Shown piece by piece: positions 46,242-54,478 of a DNA stretch of 64,000 nucleotides (positions are counted from its first letter, which is position 1; every line of letters begins with the position of its first letter). This DNA is from an uncultured Kordia sp. GTDB lineage: Bacteria > Bacteroidota > Bacteroidia > Flavobacteriales > Flavobacteriaceae. The notes below the pieces were generated by a model, which was given only the letters and a program-made list of their open reading frames with translations, made no database searches and was not told where the DNA came from. The translations under genes were made by a program, and so were the position numbers. The stretch covers positions 296,138 through 360,137 of the forward strand of contig NZ_CANLEA010000005.1 of the NCBI RefSeq assembly GCF_947489565.1, given 5' to 3'.

Positions 46242-47960
46242 ATGTGCATGATGCGATTTATCTATGTATTCGTTCCTATAATATTGTTTAACACATTCCT
46301 TTTTTCGCAACAGTCAACACATACGATAGATTCCTTATCTCGTCTTTCAACAAAACAATTGAATGCATACTATGACAGTATCTCATCGACTAAAGATGTT
46401 CTATTATATACGGATGCGATTATACAAAAAGGAAGGAAAGAGCAAAACTTAGAACTCGTTGCGCATGGATATTATAAAAAAGCATACATATTAAGTAGTC
46501 AAGACGATCCAAATACAATTCCTTATATAAATCATGCGATAGCGATTGCAAAAGACTCCATTCATAACGATTCGCTAACTCACAGGTATCTGCTTTCAAA
46601 AGGTGTTATTTTGTATGACTGGGGAAGTTATAAAAATGCTTTAGATAACTATTTGGTAGCCTATAAATATTATGAGAAGGTAGACAATGAAGTTATGATT
46701 CTGGCAATTCAAGACAATATTGCATTGCTGAAAATTGCTGTTGGTGACTTTAATGAGAGCTTGGAAATATTAAAGAAGAATAATCTAATTTATAAAGATT
46801 CAACACATTCTTTATATGATAAAAATAGTCACCTAAGTTCCTTAATTGCTATTACTGATGCATACCTTAAAAAATATGGGGAAAACGAACCAAAAGACAC
46901 AAAACTATTAGACTCAGCAGCTTTTTATAATACTACGGGACTTCAAAAAAGTAGTGCATATAAAGACAGTTTAATGCTGAATTATTTCCAGATTTTACAG
47001 GCAATCATTCTTTACGAAAGAAAAGATTTTCATGGAACCATACAAGAAATGAATACCCTGAAGGAAGACACCAAAAAATTAAAACTAGTACACAATTATA
47101 GTACGATCGATTTTTACTTAGGAAAAGCCTATTATGGTTTGCAACAATATGATGAAGCTGAGTTTCACCTAAAAAAAACAGATTCTTTATCGCTAAAAAA
47201 GAGTTTTAATTATTCTGTTTTACAAGAAACATACTTATTACTGTCCCAATTAGCTTTTAAAAAGAAAGATATAGTTGCTTATAAAAAGTATGTCGATTTG
47301 TCTCAAGAAAACGATAAAAGAAATGAAAAAATAGACATTGCAATTCGAAACAAATACAACGAGAAATTCAAAATAGAACCTCTTGAATCATTGAATAAAA
47401 CGTTGTTGTCGTCAAATAAACTACAGAAAATAATTCTTGGCATTTCGTTTATATGTATTTGCTTTTTAATATATCTACTTTATAAGTACAAGAGGCGTCA
47501 AAAAGAAAATAGAGTAGCATTTGAAAGTTTACTGCAACAAATGGAGAACCCGAAAAAGCCAACAGTAAAAAGTGCTCAAAAACTAAAGATTAATGACGAA
47601 AAAGTAGCTCAAATTTTACAAGAATTAACAAAATTTGAAGAGAAAAAATTATTCTTGGGAGTGCAATGTAATGTAGATTTTGTGGCTAAAAAAGCAAAAA
47701 CCAATAAAGCGTATTTATCCAAAGTAATTCATACACATAAACAACAAACATTTATAGAATATATTACAAAATTACGTATTGATTATGTATTAGAACGTTT
47801 AAAAAATGATTCTTTATTTAGAACCTATGATATAAAATCTATCGCCACAGAATTGGGATATAAATCCCAAAATTCTTTTTCGAAAGCTTTTAAACTTCGA
47901 ACTGGAATTTATCCTTCGTATTATATTAAAAACCTAGATAAAATGCAGGATGAAGCATAA
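46242..47960 (+). CDS. TPR-containing AraC-type regulator
   Basis: 572 residues. A signal peptide (FIYVFVPIILFNTFLFSQQ), TPR-rich periplasmic region, membrane helix IILGISFICICFLIYLLYKY near 397 and a C-terminal AraC domain (about 465-565; VDFVAKKAKTNKAYLSKVIH, IKSIATELGYKSQNSFSKAF) repeat the architecture of the regulator at 43765, and the two are paralogues. Its start offers ATG codons at positions 1, 3 and 4 (MCMM). It is flanked on both sides by leader peptides. Its target is unknown; the palindromes at 43.7 and 45.5 kb are not repeated in the 175 bp before it. Confidence 0.9.
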   Translation: MCMMRFIYVFVPIILFNTFLFSQQSTHTIDSLSRLSTKQLNAYYDSISSTKDVLLYTDAIIQKGRKEQNLELVAHGYYKKAYILSSQDDPNTIPYINHAIAIAKDSIHNDSLTHRYLLSKGVILYDWGSYKNALDNYLVAYKYYEKVDNEVMILAIQDNIALLKIAVGDFNESLEILKKNNLIYKDSTHSLYDKNSHLSSLIAITDAYLKKYGENEPKDTKLLDSAAFYNTTGLQKSSAYKDSLMLNYFQILQAIILYERKDFHGTIQEMNTLKEDTKKLKLVHNYSTIDFYLGKAYYGLQQYDEAEFHLKKTDSLSLKKSFNYSVLQETYLLLSQLAFKKKDIVAYKKYVDLSQENDKRNEKIDIAIRNKYNEKFKIEPLESLNKTLLSSNKLQKIILGISFICICFLIYLLYKYKRRQKENRVAFESLLQQMENPKKPTVKSAQKLKINDEKVAQILQELTKFEEKKLFLGVQCNVDFVAKKAKTNKAYLSKVIHTHKQQTFIEYITKLRIDYVLERLKNDSLFRTYDIKSIATELGYKSQNSFSKAFKLRTGIYPSYYIKNLDKMQDEA

Positions 47961-48051
47961 AAAAATCATCACAAATTCGATAATTTACAGTAGTATTATT
48001 TTAATATAAATCCTAATTTAACTAAGTTCAGCAAAACTCAATTTAAAAAGA

Positions 48052-48267
48052 ATGAAAAGAAAACAGAAAAAATTATCCCTTAAAAAACTTAAAATTGCAA
48101 CCGTTTCACAAATCCATTTATTGAAAGGAGGAATGACAGTTACTTGCGGCGAAACTAACATTACTGGAGAAACCTGTGTTGATACTTTTGTAGTATGTGA
48201 AACCGACGAATGTGCATCTGCAGGCTCTTGTGAGTGTACAACACATGCACCCTCAAAAACTAAATAA
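48052..48267 (+). CDS. GG-leader peptide, 71 aa, six Cys
   Basis: The leader MKRKQKKLSLKKLKIATVSQ, then HLLKGG, is followed by a 44-residue acidic core with six Cys (TCGETN, TCVDT, VCETDEC, SCECTTH) and many Thr. It lies 91 bp downstream of the second TPR/AraC gene on the same strand. It is probably a secreted or modified peptide; the maturation partner is not seen. Confidence 0.72.
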   Translation: MKRKQKKLSLKKLKIATVSQIHLLKGGMTVTCGETNITGETCVDTFVVCETDECASAGSCECTTHAPSKTK

Positions 48268-48380
48268 TTTAGTTAAGCTGAGTTTCATGTAAAAGAGAAA
48301 CTAAAAAGCGAACCAAAATTCAGTCATTGTTTGAAGATTTTTTCTGCCGACTATGACTGAGTGAAGTTCGCTAAAATTTA

Positions 48381-48602
48381 TTATTCAGGACAAGGACCAA
48401 TATCTCTCGGGCCATAAGTATAACAATAACATCTACTAGGCATACATGTCAAAACTGAACAAATTTTTGGGTGTGTATCACAAGTCCAAAAAAGCCATGA
48501 GCCTTCGTCAACATTCGTATCATTACCTCCATTAGTTTTTGAAGCTAGATTAGAAATAGACTTTTTATTAAGTGTTAATGATTTGAGATTCTTTTTTTTC
48601 AT
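48381..48602 (-). CDS. GG-leader peptide, 73 aa, MKKKNLKSL type
   Basis: The leader MKKKNLKSLTLNKKSISNLA ends in TNGG, a textbook match to the Bacteroidota lanthipeptide-like leader. The core contains six Cys, in WTCDTHPKICSVLTC and RCYCYTYGPRDIGPC. Aromatic and Cys residues alternate near the end. It follows another minus-strand member 69 bp upstream, separated from it by a terminator hairpin. Confidence 0.75.
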   Translation of the reverse strand: MKKKNLKSLTLNKKSISNLASKTNGGNDTNVDEGSWLFWTCDTHPKICSVLTCMPSRCYCYTYGPRDIGPCPE

Positions 48603-48632
48603 ACTGATATTTTTAAAATAAAATCATAGAAA

Positions 48633-48652
48633 AAGCGAACCGAAGTTCGCTT
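48633..48652 (-). terminator. Terminator with UUCG tetraloop
   Basis: On the minus strand AAGCGAAC-TTCG-GTTCGCTT is followed by a T run. It lies just after the stop of the minus-strand peptide at 48672. The same 20 bp hairpin occurs on the plus strand at 55731-55750 after another peptide gene. Confidence 0.8.
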
Positions 48653-48671
48653 AGACTAATACGTTTTGTAA

Positions 48672-48914
48672 TTAACAAATTCCTGCTCCTGGACAAGAAA
48701 TAGTAGGAAAACAAGCATCAGTTGGTGTTACTGTAGTATTTCCACAAGTTCCGTCAGCAGAAGGATCAGGACAATTTGCATCATGCGTTGGACAACAAAT
48801 TCCTAGCGGCACACAAGATTCAGTTTTAAAACCTCCAACGATAGAATGTTGGGTTTTTAGGTTAGAAACTGTTTTCTTATTAAGCAGTAACGATTTAAAA
48901 TTTCTTTTTTTCAT
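48672..48914 (-). CDS. GG-leader peptide, 80 aa, Cys-rich core
   Basis: The ATG at 48914 gives MKKRNFKSLLLNKKTVSNLK with GG at SIVGG; the longer open frame to 49067 lacks leader features, so it is rejected. The core FKTESCVPLGICCPTHDANC and what follows hold eight Cys and several Pro/Thr. A leader-deleted relic of this gene lies at 50447-50557, in the same orientation, with matching upstream sequence. It ends at the UUCG terminator. Confidence 0.75.
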   Translation of the reverse strand: MKKRNFKSLLLNKKTVSNLKTQHSIVGGFKTESCVPLGICCPTHDANCPDPSADGTCGNTTVTPTDACFPTISCPGAGIC

Positions 48915-49264
48915 AATAATAGTTTTAAAATTAAATATTGCAGTAAACCTAGATAAAGACAAAAAGCAAAACAAGAATTGGCATCTCGAATTATCGAATT
49001 TGAGGTAGTGGAATAGATCAAAAACAGCACTCATAAAAACATAAGAGTACAGATTTATACCATACAAATTAGCGCGTAACCTGCGAGAAACTTAAGGAAT
49101 GGACAGCTTCTTATTCTATCAAAGGAATTTTTAGTATTTTCTACAATTATAAGGATTGTATAAGTGATGCAATTTTATGATTTACATTCACAAATAGCTT
49201 ACGGATAGCTTTTTAGTATTTCATCTCACTAAAATTATGATTATATTTAAGAAAAATATTCATC
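48915..49264. other. Gene-free stretch between divergent peptide genes
   Basis: About 350 bp between a minus-strand leader peptide and the plus-strand 47-aa ORF. It must carry both promoters. The only distinct element seen is one copy of a 25-bp direct repeat (49058-49082). No RNA gene or further ORF is recognisable. Confidence 0.6.
49058..49082 (+). repeat. 25-bp direct repeat, copy 1
   Basis: The sequence beginning TACCATACAAATTAGCGCG is identical to 50600-50624. The two copies lie upstream of a peptide gene and of its relic, so they are the outer part of a segmental duplication that brackets the 47-aa ORF and the prenyl synthase gene. Confidence 0.9.
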
Positions 49265-49408
49265 ATGACAACAATTCAAAACTTTTCAGATCAATTGAAC
49301 ACAGACAAAAGTCAATTGATAACATCACTCAATGCACTTACAAAAGTCAACTTAAAAGAATTCAAAGATAAATCTGAATTTATAGGTTGGGCTCCTTGGG
49401 CAGAATGA
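49265..49408 (+). CDS. 47-aa peptide ending GWAPWAE, candidate prenylated ComX-like precursor
   Basis: A short ORF: M-T-T-I-Q-N-F-S start, amphipathic helical middle (LITSLNALTKVNLKEF) and C-terminus F-I-G-W-A-P-W-A-E. It has no Cys, no GG leader and no signal peptide. The two tryptophans are at 42 and 45; Trp45 is third from the end, as in mature ComX pheromones such as ...RQWGD. A hairpin follows and then, 87 bp after the stop, an isoprenyl-synthase-fold gene on the same strand. ComX precursors are 50-70 residues with the modified Trp close to the C-terminus and a ComQ gene next door. The pairing is suggestive but unproved; an attenuator peptide or chance ORF is the alternative. Confidence 0.6.
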   Translation: MTTIQNFSDQLNTDKSQLITSLNALTKVNLKEFKDKSEFIGWAPWAE

Positions 49409-49443
49409 TTAAGCAGACAAATATAATATACTTATTTGCGAAG

Positions 49444-49470
49444 AACCGTTAAGTGTAAAGCTTAGCGGTT
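49444..49470 (+). terminator. Hairpin between the 47-aa ORF and the prenyl synthase gene
   Basis: AACCGTTAAG and CTTAGCGGTT form a 10-bp stem (one G-T pair) around a 7-base loop, followed by a short T-rich tail. It could terminate, partly, after the small ORF, giving more peptide than enzyme message. Confidence 0.6.
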
Positions 49471-49495
49471 TGTTATGTTTATAATCATATCATTC

Positions 49496-50461
49496 ATGGA
49501 AAAAATACCAATCAATCAAATAAAAGAAAAGCTCTTACAGCATGCTATTTTTAATAGATGGCCGCAGCTTACAGGAATAATTGAAAAATATTCAGAAAAG
49601 GAAAGTTTTGCTACTTGGGACTATGTAACATGGGCATGTGAATTAGTTGGAGGAAACAAAGAAGCTGCAATTAATGGTTCAATTTCTAATCTATGTATGT
49701 TTCAAAGCATTCATTTGGTAGATGACTTACTTGACGAAGATCCTTTAGGATATCACATACAAAATGGAGTAGGAACAACAGCAAATATCTCGCATATATT
49801 TTCATCTTTAGCATCGCTGTTTATAGAATACACTCATTTAAGCGAAAGCAGTAAGATAATAGCGTTCAAAAATATAGCACAGACAATTTTGAACACAGCG
49901 TATGGACAAAATGAAGATATACATGCTAAAGGAACAGAGGAAGACTATTGGCGAATTGTAAAGTTAAAAACCCCACCTTTATTTTACTCGGCTATTTTTA
50001 TAGGAGCACTCTTAGGAGGCGTAGAGCCTAAAACTGCAAGATTGATAGCAGAACTTGGTGATCCATTAGGGAAATTGATACAACTCAATGACGATTTGGG
50101 AGATGTATTTAAGGACGGAAAAACTACAGATTGGGAGCAACCAGAAAAAAATATCGTATTGATATATTGCTTGAATGCCACATATGAGAAAAAAGAAAGG
50201 TTTCAAAAACTCCTTGTAAACTTAGATACAGAAAACAATATAACAGAATTACAGGGAATCGCACTTGAATGTGGCGCTGTGAGTTTTTGTCTTTATAATA
50301 TTATTGAAACGTATAAAGAAGCATTAAAAATCATCCATCGATTTCCTACTCAGTATCAAAACTCGTCTAAAGAACTGTTTGAATATCATATCCGGAAAAT
50401 TGTAAGTTTATTAAATAAACTAGATGTAAATATAACATTTGATGATTTAGTAAATACATAA
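49496..50461 (+). CDS. Isoprenyl diphosphate synthase-fold protein, ComQ-like candidate
   Basis: 321 residues from the ATG at 49496 (MEKIPINQ); an ATG seven codons earlier (49475) adds MFIIISF, which looks like untranslated hairpin tail. The first Asp-rich motif is DDLLDED at 76-82, a G-Q-x-x-D-I segment lies near 140, and the second motif NDDLGD is near 200, so both Mg-diphosphate sites are intact. The overall length and poor similarity to housekeeping FPP/GGPP synthases fit a specialised member: a ComQ-type peptide Trp prenyltransferase, a terpene synthase or an ordinary polyprenyl synthase. The adjacent Trp-terminated 47-aa ORF favours the first. No terpene-cluster or carotenoid genes are nearby. 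Confidence 0.85.
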   Translation: MEKIPINQIKEKLLQHAIFNRWPQLTGIIEKYSEKESFATWDYVTWACELVGGNKEAAINGSISNLCMFQSIHLVDDLLDEDPLGYHIQNGVGTTANISHIFSSLASLFIEYTHLSESSKIIAFKNIAQTILNTAYGQNEDIHAKGTEEDYWRIVKLKTPPLFYSAIFIGALLGGVEPKTARLIAELGDPLGKLIQLNDDLGDVFKDGKTTDWEQPEKNIVLIYCLNATYEKKERFQKLLVNLDTENNITELQGIALECGAVSFCLYNIIETYKEALKIIHRFPTQYQNSSKELFEYHIRKIVSLLNKLDVNITFDDLVNT

Positions 50462-50557
50462 AAAGGCAAGCCAAACAAAAAGGGAGTTTACAACATGTGA
50501 TGGACAATAAATTCTTGGTGATTCACAAAATTCAGTTTTAAAATCTCCTCTTTTCAT
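50447..50557 (-). pseudogene. Leader-deleted relic of the 48672-48914 peptide gene
   Basis: Reading from an ATG at 50557 gives M-K-R-G-D-F-K-T-E-F-C, then R-I-Y-C-P-S-H. This lines up with the GG-F-K-T-E-S-C and G-I-C-C-P-T-H part of the peptide at 48672, as if the first two codons had been joined directly to the glycine site with the leader helix removed. After about 20 residues the frame runs into unrelated sequence and ends inside the 3' end of the prenyl synthase gene. Upstream sequence and the 25-bp repeat also match. It is unlikely to be functional. Confidence 0.7.
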
Positions 50558-50932
50558 AATGATGATTTTAAAGTCAAAAATAAAACAAGAATTAATCAGT
50601 ACCATACAAATTAGCGCGTAACCTCCGAAAAAAAAGGAGGTCGGGCTTTCGCTACTCGCTTTTTAAAAGAGCTCAAACAAACCGCTCTATCCCTTACGCA
50701 ACTTCAAAACCCAACACCCAAAACCCAAAACCCAACACCCAAAAAACTTCCCTCTCCACTTTTCGTCACTCACGGAACAAATCTCTTCGTTCACGAATAA
50801 TTCAGAATCTACGCTAATTGTACAAGTACATTTACACTGTAAAAAGCTCAAAAAGACGTCATTATAAAGCTGTTTGTGGCGAAATCCGAAAAGCCTAAAT
50901 AGAGTAGGAAAACCAATTAAAAATATACCATT
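50558..50932. other. Gene-free stretch with repeat, hairpin and C-rich runs
   Basis: It holds the second 25-bp repeat copy, a perfect hairpin ACCTCC/GGAGGT around an A-rich loop (50621-50641) and, near 50709-50745, a low-complexity run of CCCAAAA and CCCAACA units. A similar CCCAAAA run occurs at 58203-58222. No ORF or RNA gene is seen. The promoter of the following gene must be in its last part. Confidence 0.6.
50600..50624 (+). repeat. 25-bp direct repeat, copy 2
   Basis: Identical to 49058-49082; it lies directly upstream (minus-strand sense) of the relic peptide gene and is followed by the ACCTCC/GGAGGT hairpin that copy 1 lacks. Confidence 0.9.
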
Positions 50933-51445
50933 ATGACAACAGAATTATTACGAGAACAAGAACTTATAGTAGCATATAAAGAAGCTACAATTGAAGCCTT
51001 TAAAGATAAGGTTGAGGATGTGAAATTATATAATTTACTTCAAAACATAGAGAATTCAGTCAAACGCCCAGTAGATTCAGATAGTTTAGATGATTCAAGA
51101 TTTATAGAGGCAACAGGAGGCATTATAATGCTTGCTATTTATGGAAGAGTCACTTGTGATGTATCAAACATGCCATATTCTTTTGCAGCGAACGCTTGGG
51201 GAGTTGGAGGAGCAGGTTTTACTTCACTTGGTACAATGTATAATGTGTATGGCGATAGTAACTGGGAAAGGTTCTTCAAAGAAGTTCGCAGTTATCATGC
51301 ACAAGGAATAGCTAAAGCTGGAGGAATATACCAAATTACATGGTTTGACCGCAACAATGATCCAATTGGACAATTCAATTCAGTCGCGATAGGTGTTGGA
51401 GTTTTTCAAGTAGGAGGAAAAGGTAAATGGAAAAAAAATAAGTAA
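50933..51445 (+). CDS. VapA-like small beta-barrel protein (tentative)
   Basis: 170 residues. The N-terminal 70 are helical and polar with no signal peptide. The C-terminal 100 are Gly- and aromatic-rich (SFAANAWGVGGAGFTSLGTM, QITWFDRNNDPIGQFNSVAI, ending GVFQVGGKGKW). The order of Gly/Phe blocks, the FDxxxxPIG turn and the terminal GG-GxW resemble the virulence-associated protein VapA fold of Rhodococcus, a secreted or intracellular antiparallel barrel. The match is by eye only. It stands alone on the plus strand, followed 149 bp later by a lipase-fold gene that may belong with it. Confidence 0.7.
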   Translation: MTTELLREQELIVAYKEATIEAFKDKVEDVKLYNLLQNIENSVKRPVDSDSLDDSRFIEATGGIIMLAIYGRVTCDVSNMPYSFAANAWGVGGAGFTSLGTMYNVYGDSNWERFFKEVRSYHAQGIAKAGGIYQITWFDRNNDPIGQFNSVAIGVGVFQVGGKGKWKKNK

Positions 51446-51593
51446 TCAATTAGTGACTTAAGAAAATTAGTAGAAACGTCAAATCACTAAAAGTCATATA
51501 ATAAATAGCATTACTAGCATGGTATGACTTTCTGTGTTGGTAATGTTATTATGAAATATTTCTCAATTTAATAATTAATCAAAACCAACAATC

Positions 51594-52967
51594 ATGAATA
51601 TATCAGAAACGGCACAAGAAAAAAAAGCGCGAATCATACATAGTCTATCATTTGCAAGTAATTCAGGCTTTGGTAAAATTTTCAAAGATGAAACTACCTG
51701 TCAAGGATCGTATGAAAAACTACAAAACTATGTAACGACAGTATCCGATAAAGTATTATCGGATAAAAGAACACAAAAATATATAGGAAACGATTGGGAA
51801 ACCGTTTGGGGACCAGTAGTATATTCTCATGATAAAAATTCTTCTTATGCAAGAGCAGACAATACGATGGCAGTTTATTATTCAAAAACAGAAAAACTAT
51901 TTGTAATCGCAATTGCTGGGACAAACTCTATTTCAAGCTTTGGCTGGATGAAAGAAGATTTTCATGTAAACAAAACTGCGGTTTGGAAAGATATTTCTGG
52001 AAAGGGAATGGGCGATATTTCGCAAGGAACAGCAACAGGATTAAACATATTAGTTCATACAATGAAAGATCGTCAACTTGGTGTGTTAACAGCTTTGAAA
52101 GACTATATTATTGATAAAAAAATTAGCAAAGTAGAAGTGGCAGTAACGGGACATAGTTTAGGAGGCGCACTTTCTCCAGCATTGGCTTTATATCTTTCAG
52201 ATAAAAGAACAGAATGGAATAATGGACAGGACATACAAATTTCAACTTATCCGACCGCTGGACCCACTATTGGTGTATATCCTAATTGGAAAAATAGGAG
52301 AAAAAATAATTTTATTAAATATTATAACGATCAAATAAAAGCTGGAAATATTAAGTATCACGCAACGATCAATGATTTAGATATCGTGCCTTTGGCGTGG
52401 GATAAAGATGATTTAGCTAAAATCCCTCAACTTTACACGAATTTTGGAATACAAGATGTGAGTTTTGGAACCATGTCACTTATTGTTGTATTAAATACGT
52501 TTAAAAACTCTGATAAACTTGCAGAAAAGCTAAAGCAATATGTGTACAAACATATCAGTCCTACTGTTGTTTCAGGAGAGTTTTATGATGTTTATGATAA
52601 AAAAATCATAAAACTGTTTAATAGACTTAAGCCAGGTACGTATATCACCAATAAATATATTCCTAAACCATTGCAAGCAAACATTAAAAATGCAGAAAAT
52701 TTGTTTCGATTTTTTGCACAAGCAGCTTATCAACATACAACTGCTTATGATGTTTTATTAGGAATTAAACCGTTTATGGACGTTTATTATGATGTTAAAA
52801 GTGAAGTGAAAGTTGATGAGTCAAATGCAGCAAATATATTTGAGAATTCAGAAGAAATGGTATTCGGATTGGCAAGTGAAGCTATTGGGATTGATCTTAA
52901 CGAACTAGCTGAAATTGGAAACTTAACAGATGAAGATATAAGTAAACTAAGTGAACAAGAAGAATAG
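51594..52967 (+). CDS. Class 3 lipase-family alpha/beta hydrolase
   Basis: 457 residues. The nucleophile elbow VTGHSLGGALSPALALYL puts the catalytic Ser at 188; FVIAIAGTNS near 103 supplies the oxyanion region, and NDLDIVPLAW near 262 probably the catalytic Asp. This order matches the fungal-type class 3 lipase family (PF01764). No signal peptide is seen, so it may be intracellular or leave by another route. The last 90 residues are acidic and helical with no known domain. A strong terminator follows. Confidence 0.85.
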   Translation: MNISETAQEKKARIIHSLSFASNSGFGKIFKDETTCQGSYEKLQNYVTTVSDKVLSDKRTQKYIGNDWETVWGPVVYSHDKNSSYARADNTMAVYYSKTEKLFVIAIAGTNSISSFGWMKEDFHVNKTAVWKDISGKGMGDISQGTATGLNILVHTMKDRQLGVLTALKDYIIDKKISKVEVAVTGHSLGGALSPALALYLSDKRTEWNNGQDIQISTYPTAGPTIGVYPNWKNRRKNNFIKYYNDQIKAGNIKYHATINDLDIVPLAWDKDDLAKIPQLYTNFGIQDVSFGTMSLIVVLNTFKNSDKLAEKLKQYVYKHISPTVVSGEFYDVYDKKIIKLFNRLKPGTYITNKYIPKPLQANIKNAENLFRFFAQAAYQHTTAYDVLLGIKPFMDVYYDVKSEVKVDESNAANIFENSEEMVFGLASEAIGIDLNELAEIGNLTDEDISKLSEQEE

Positions 52968-52991
52968 AAAGTTAGCATAACTAGCTTTCAA

Positions 52992-53034
52992 AACATCCAA
53001 CATCAAATCAAAATTGATATTGGATGTTTTTTTA
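52992..53034 (+). terminator. Rho-independent terminator after the lipase gene
   Basis: AACATCCAACATCAA pairs with TTGATATTGGATGTT (one mismatch), followed by a run of T. A smaller hairpin (GAAAGTTAG/CTAGCTTTC) lies just before it at 52966-52989. Confidence 0.88.
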
Positions 53035-53065
53035 TTTAAAAAAGAAGTTAATTTTCGTATTCCAC

Positions 53066-53094
53066 TCATCACAAAAACATCAATTTCGTCACAA
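53066..53094. promoter_or_regulatory. Paired TCRTCACAA boxes, 20 bp apart (candidate LytTR site)
   Basis: TCATCACAA at 53066 and TCGTCACAA at 53086, about 70 bp before the membrane LytTR gene. The same pair precedes both peptide groups at 54.1 and 55.1 kb. Direct 9-bp repeats with a 20-22 bp period are the usual layout of LytTR binding sites. Confidence 0.65.
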
Positions 53095-53165
53095 AGAAGG
53101 GTAAAACCGTAATCGAAGCCAAAAACAATTTTGTAATTTCAGATTGCTTTTTTAATTACAAAACA

Positions 53166-54041
53166 GTGACACTAACCAAGCTAACGTATTATTTTAAACA
53201 AAACCATCAATTAATAAACAATCAAAAGTATTACTTAAAACTTTCTATGATTGTTGGAATTGTACTCACCATTTTTGTCTACATGTTTGATCCGTATGAC
53301 AATTATTTGGCGATTCCGAAATTTGAAATCCCAATTAAAATCATTCAGTTAGGCTACGGAATCAATACCGCATTTGTCATATATACTTTGTATTGGTTGT
53401 TTTTTCGCAAATTACGATTTGCCGATGAAAAGCGTCCTTGGAAAACCTATCATCACTGGTTGTTACTAGTTGCCATTTTAAGTATTGCAGGTTTTATAGG
53501 CACTGTATACCACCGATTTATGATGGATGTCGGCGAAGTAGATTACACGTATTATATGTTAGTCACGATTCCAAGATCAATCATGATTGCCGTTCCTTTA
53601 TTTGTAATCACCATACTTTTAGATCGATTATATGTGGCTCAAAAGAGTGCTTCAAATGTCTTGACTCTTAATAAAACGGATGTCATTAATGATAAAAAAA
53701 TCATCTTAAAATCGCCTGCTGTTAATCAATGTATAGAAGTAATGCCTTCAAAAATTGAATACATCAAAGCTTCTGGGAATTATGTGGAAATCTACTCCAC
53801 AGGAGACAAAAAGGCACAATTACTACGTGCTCCACTACGTTTTGTTTCTGAGCGTTTAGTATCGTATACTTTTCTTATAAAATGCCATCGTCAATACTAC
53901 GTAAACATTCAAAAAGTACAATTCCACAAAGGAAACTCACAACGCATCTTACTTTCTTTAGAAACTGCAAAAGATGAAATTCCTGTAAGTAAAAGCTTTG
54001 TAAAGAAGATTCTTTGTTACTTGAAAAAAGAAGAAAAATAA
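53166..54041 (+). CDS. Membrane-anchored LytTR transcriptional regulator
   Basis: 291 residues from a GTG start. Four membrane helices (near 27-42, 62-80, 97-115 and 130-150) are followed by a LytTR DNA-binding domain (about 185-290) with IEYIKASGNYVEIY and FLIKCHRQYYVNIQKV. There is no receiver domain, so it is a one-component regulator that may sense a membrane-borne or peptide signal. The paired boxes upstream suggest autoregulation, and the same boxes precede the peptide genes that follow. Confidence 0.9.
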   Translation: MTLTKLTYYFKQNHQLINNQKYYLKLSMIVGIVLTIFVYMFDPYDNYLAIPKFEIPIKIIQLGYGINTAFVIYTLYWLFFRKLRFADEKRPWKTYHHWLLLVAILSIAGFIGTVYHRFMMDVGEVDYTYYMLVTIPRSIMIAVPLFVITILLDRLYVAQKSASNVLTLNKTDVINDKKIILKSPAVNQCIEVMPSKIEYIKASGNYVEIYSTGDKKAQLLRAPLRFVSERLVSYTFLIKCHRQYYVNIQKVQFHKGNSQRILLSLETAKDEIPVSKSFVKKILCYLKKEEK

Positions 54042-54052
54042 TACACATTCAT

Positions 54053-54082
54053 TCGTCACAAAAGTATATTCACTCGTCACAA
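54053..54082. promoter_or_regulatory. Paired TCGTCACAA boxes, 21 bp apart (candidate LytTR site)
   Basis: Two identical 9-bp boxes at 54053 and 54074, about 125 bp before the first peptide gene of the downstream array. See the matching pairs at 53066 and 55122. Confidence 0.7.
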
Positions 54083-54207
54083 TTATTTTTTAAGTGGTAC
54101 CAAAGAAACTAACTTTAATCATTGGATTTGAGTACTATTTACCTACATCAGTATTACTCAAAATCCACAAAAACTTAATTAATAACCATTTCAAAAATTC
54201 TTAAATC

Positions 54208-54462
54208 ATGAAGAAAAAAAATGTAAGTAAGTTAACGCTACAAAAAAGAGCTATTTCACGACTTGATCATTTACGTGGAGGACTTGCAGCTGGAGCTGCC
54301 GCAAGTGCAAACCCAGTAGCAGTAGGGACAAATGTATGGTCCAATTGTGAAGTATGTGATACTGTTAGAAAAACACAATGTAAAGGAGACGATTGTCCTA
54401 ATTTTACAACACCGTGTAATGCAGTAGCAGTACCAGTAAATGCTGCAGGAGCAGCTGTATAA
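54208..54462 (+). CDS. GG-leader peptide, 84 aa, Ala-rich core
   Basis: The leader MKKKNVSKLTLQKRAISRLD, then HLRGG, is followed by an Ala-rich core (LAAGAAASANPVAVG at its start, VNAAGAAV at its end) with five Cys in the middle (SNCEVC, KTQCKGDDC, TPCNA). It is the first gene after the LytTR regulator and the first of the five-peptide array at 54208-55706. It ends at a strong terminator. It may be a RiPP or bacteriocin precursor. Confidence 0.76.
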   Translation: MKKKNVSKLTLQKRAISRLDHLRGGLAAGAAASANPVAVGTNVWSNCEVCDTVRKTQCKGDDCPNFTTPCNAVAVPVNAAGAAV

Positions 54463-54478
54463 ACGAATTTTTTTTTAT

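Noticed and set aside
48915..49067. Extended N-terminus of the minus-strand peptide
   Set aside because: The extra 51 residues lack leader character and overlap the 25-bp repeat; the internal MKKR start fits the family.
50621..50745. CRISPR or tandem array
   Set aside because: CCCAAAA/CCCAACA runs are short low-complexity units without regular spacers.
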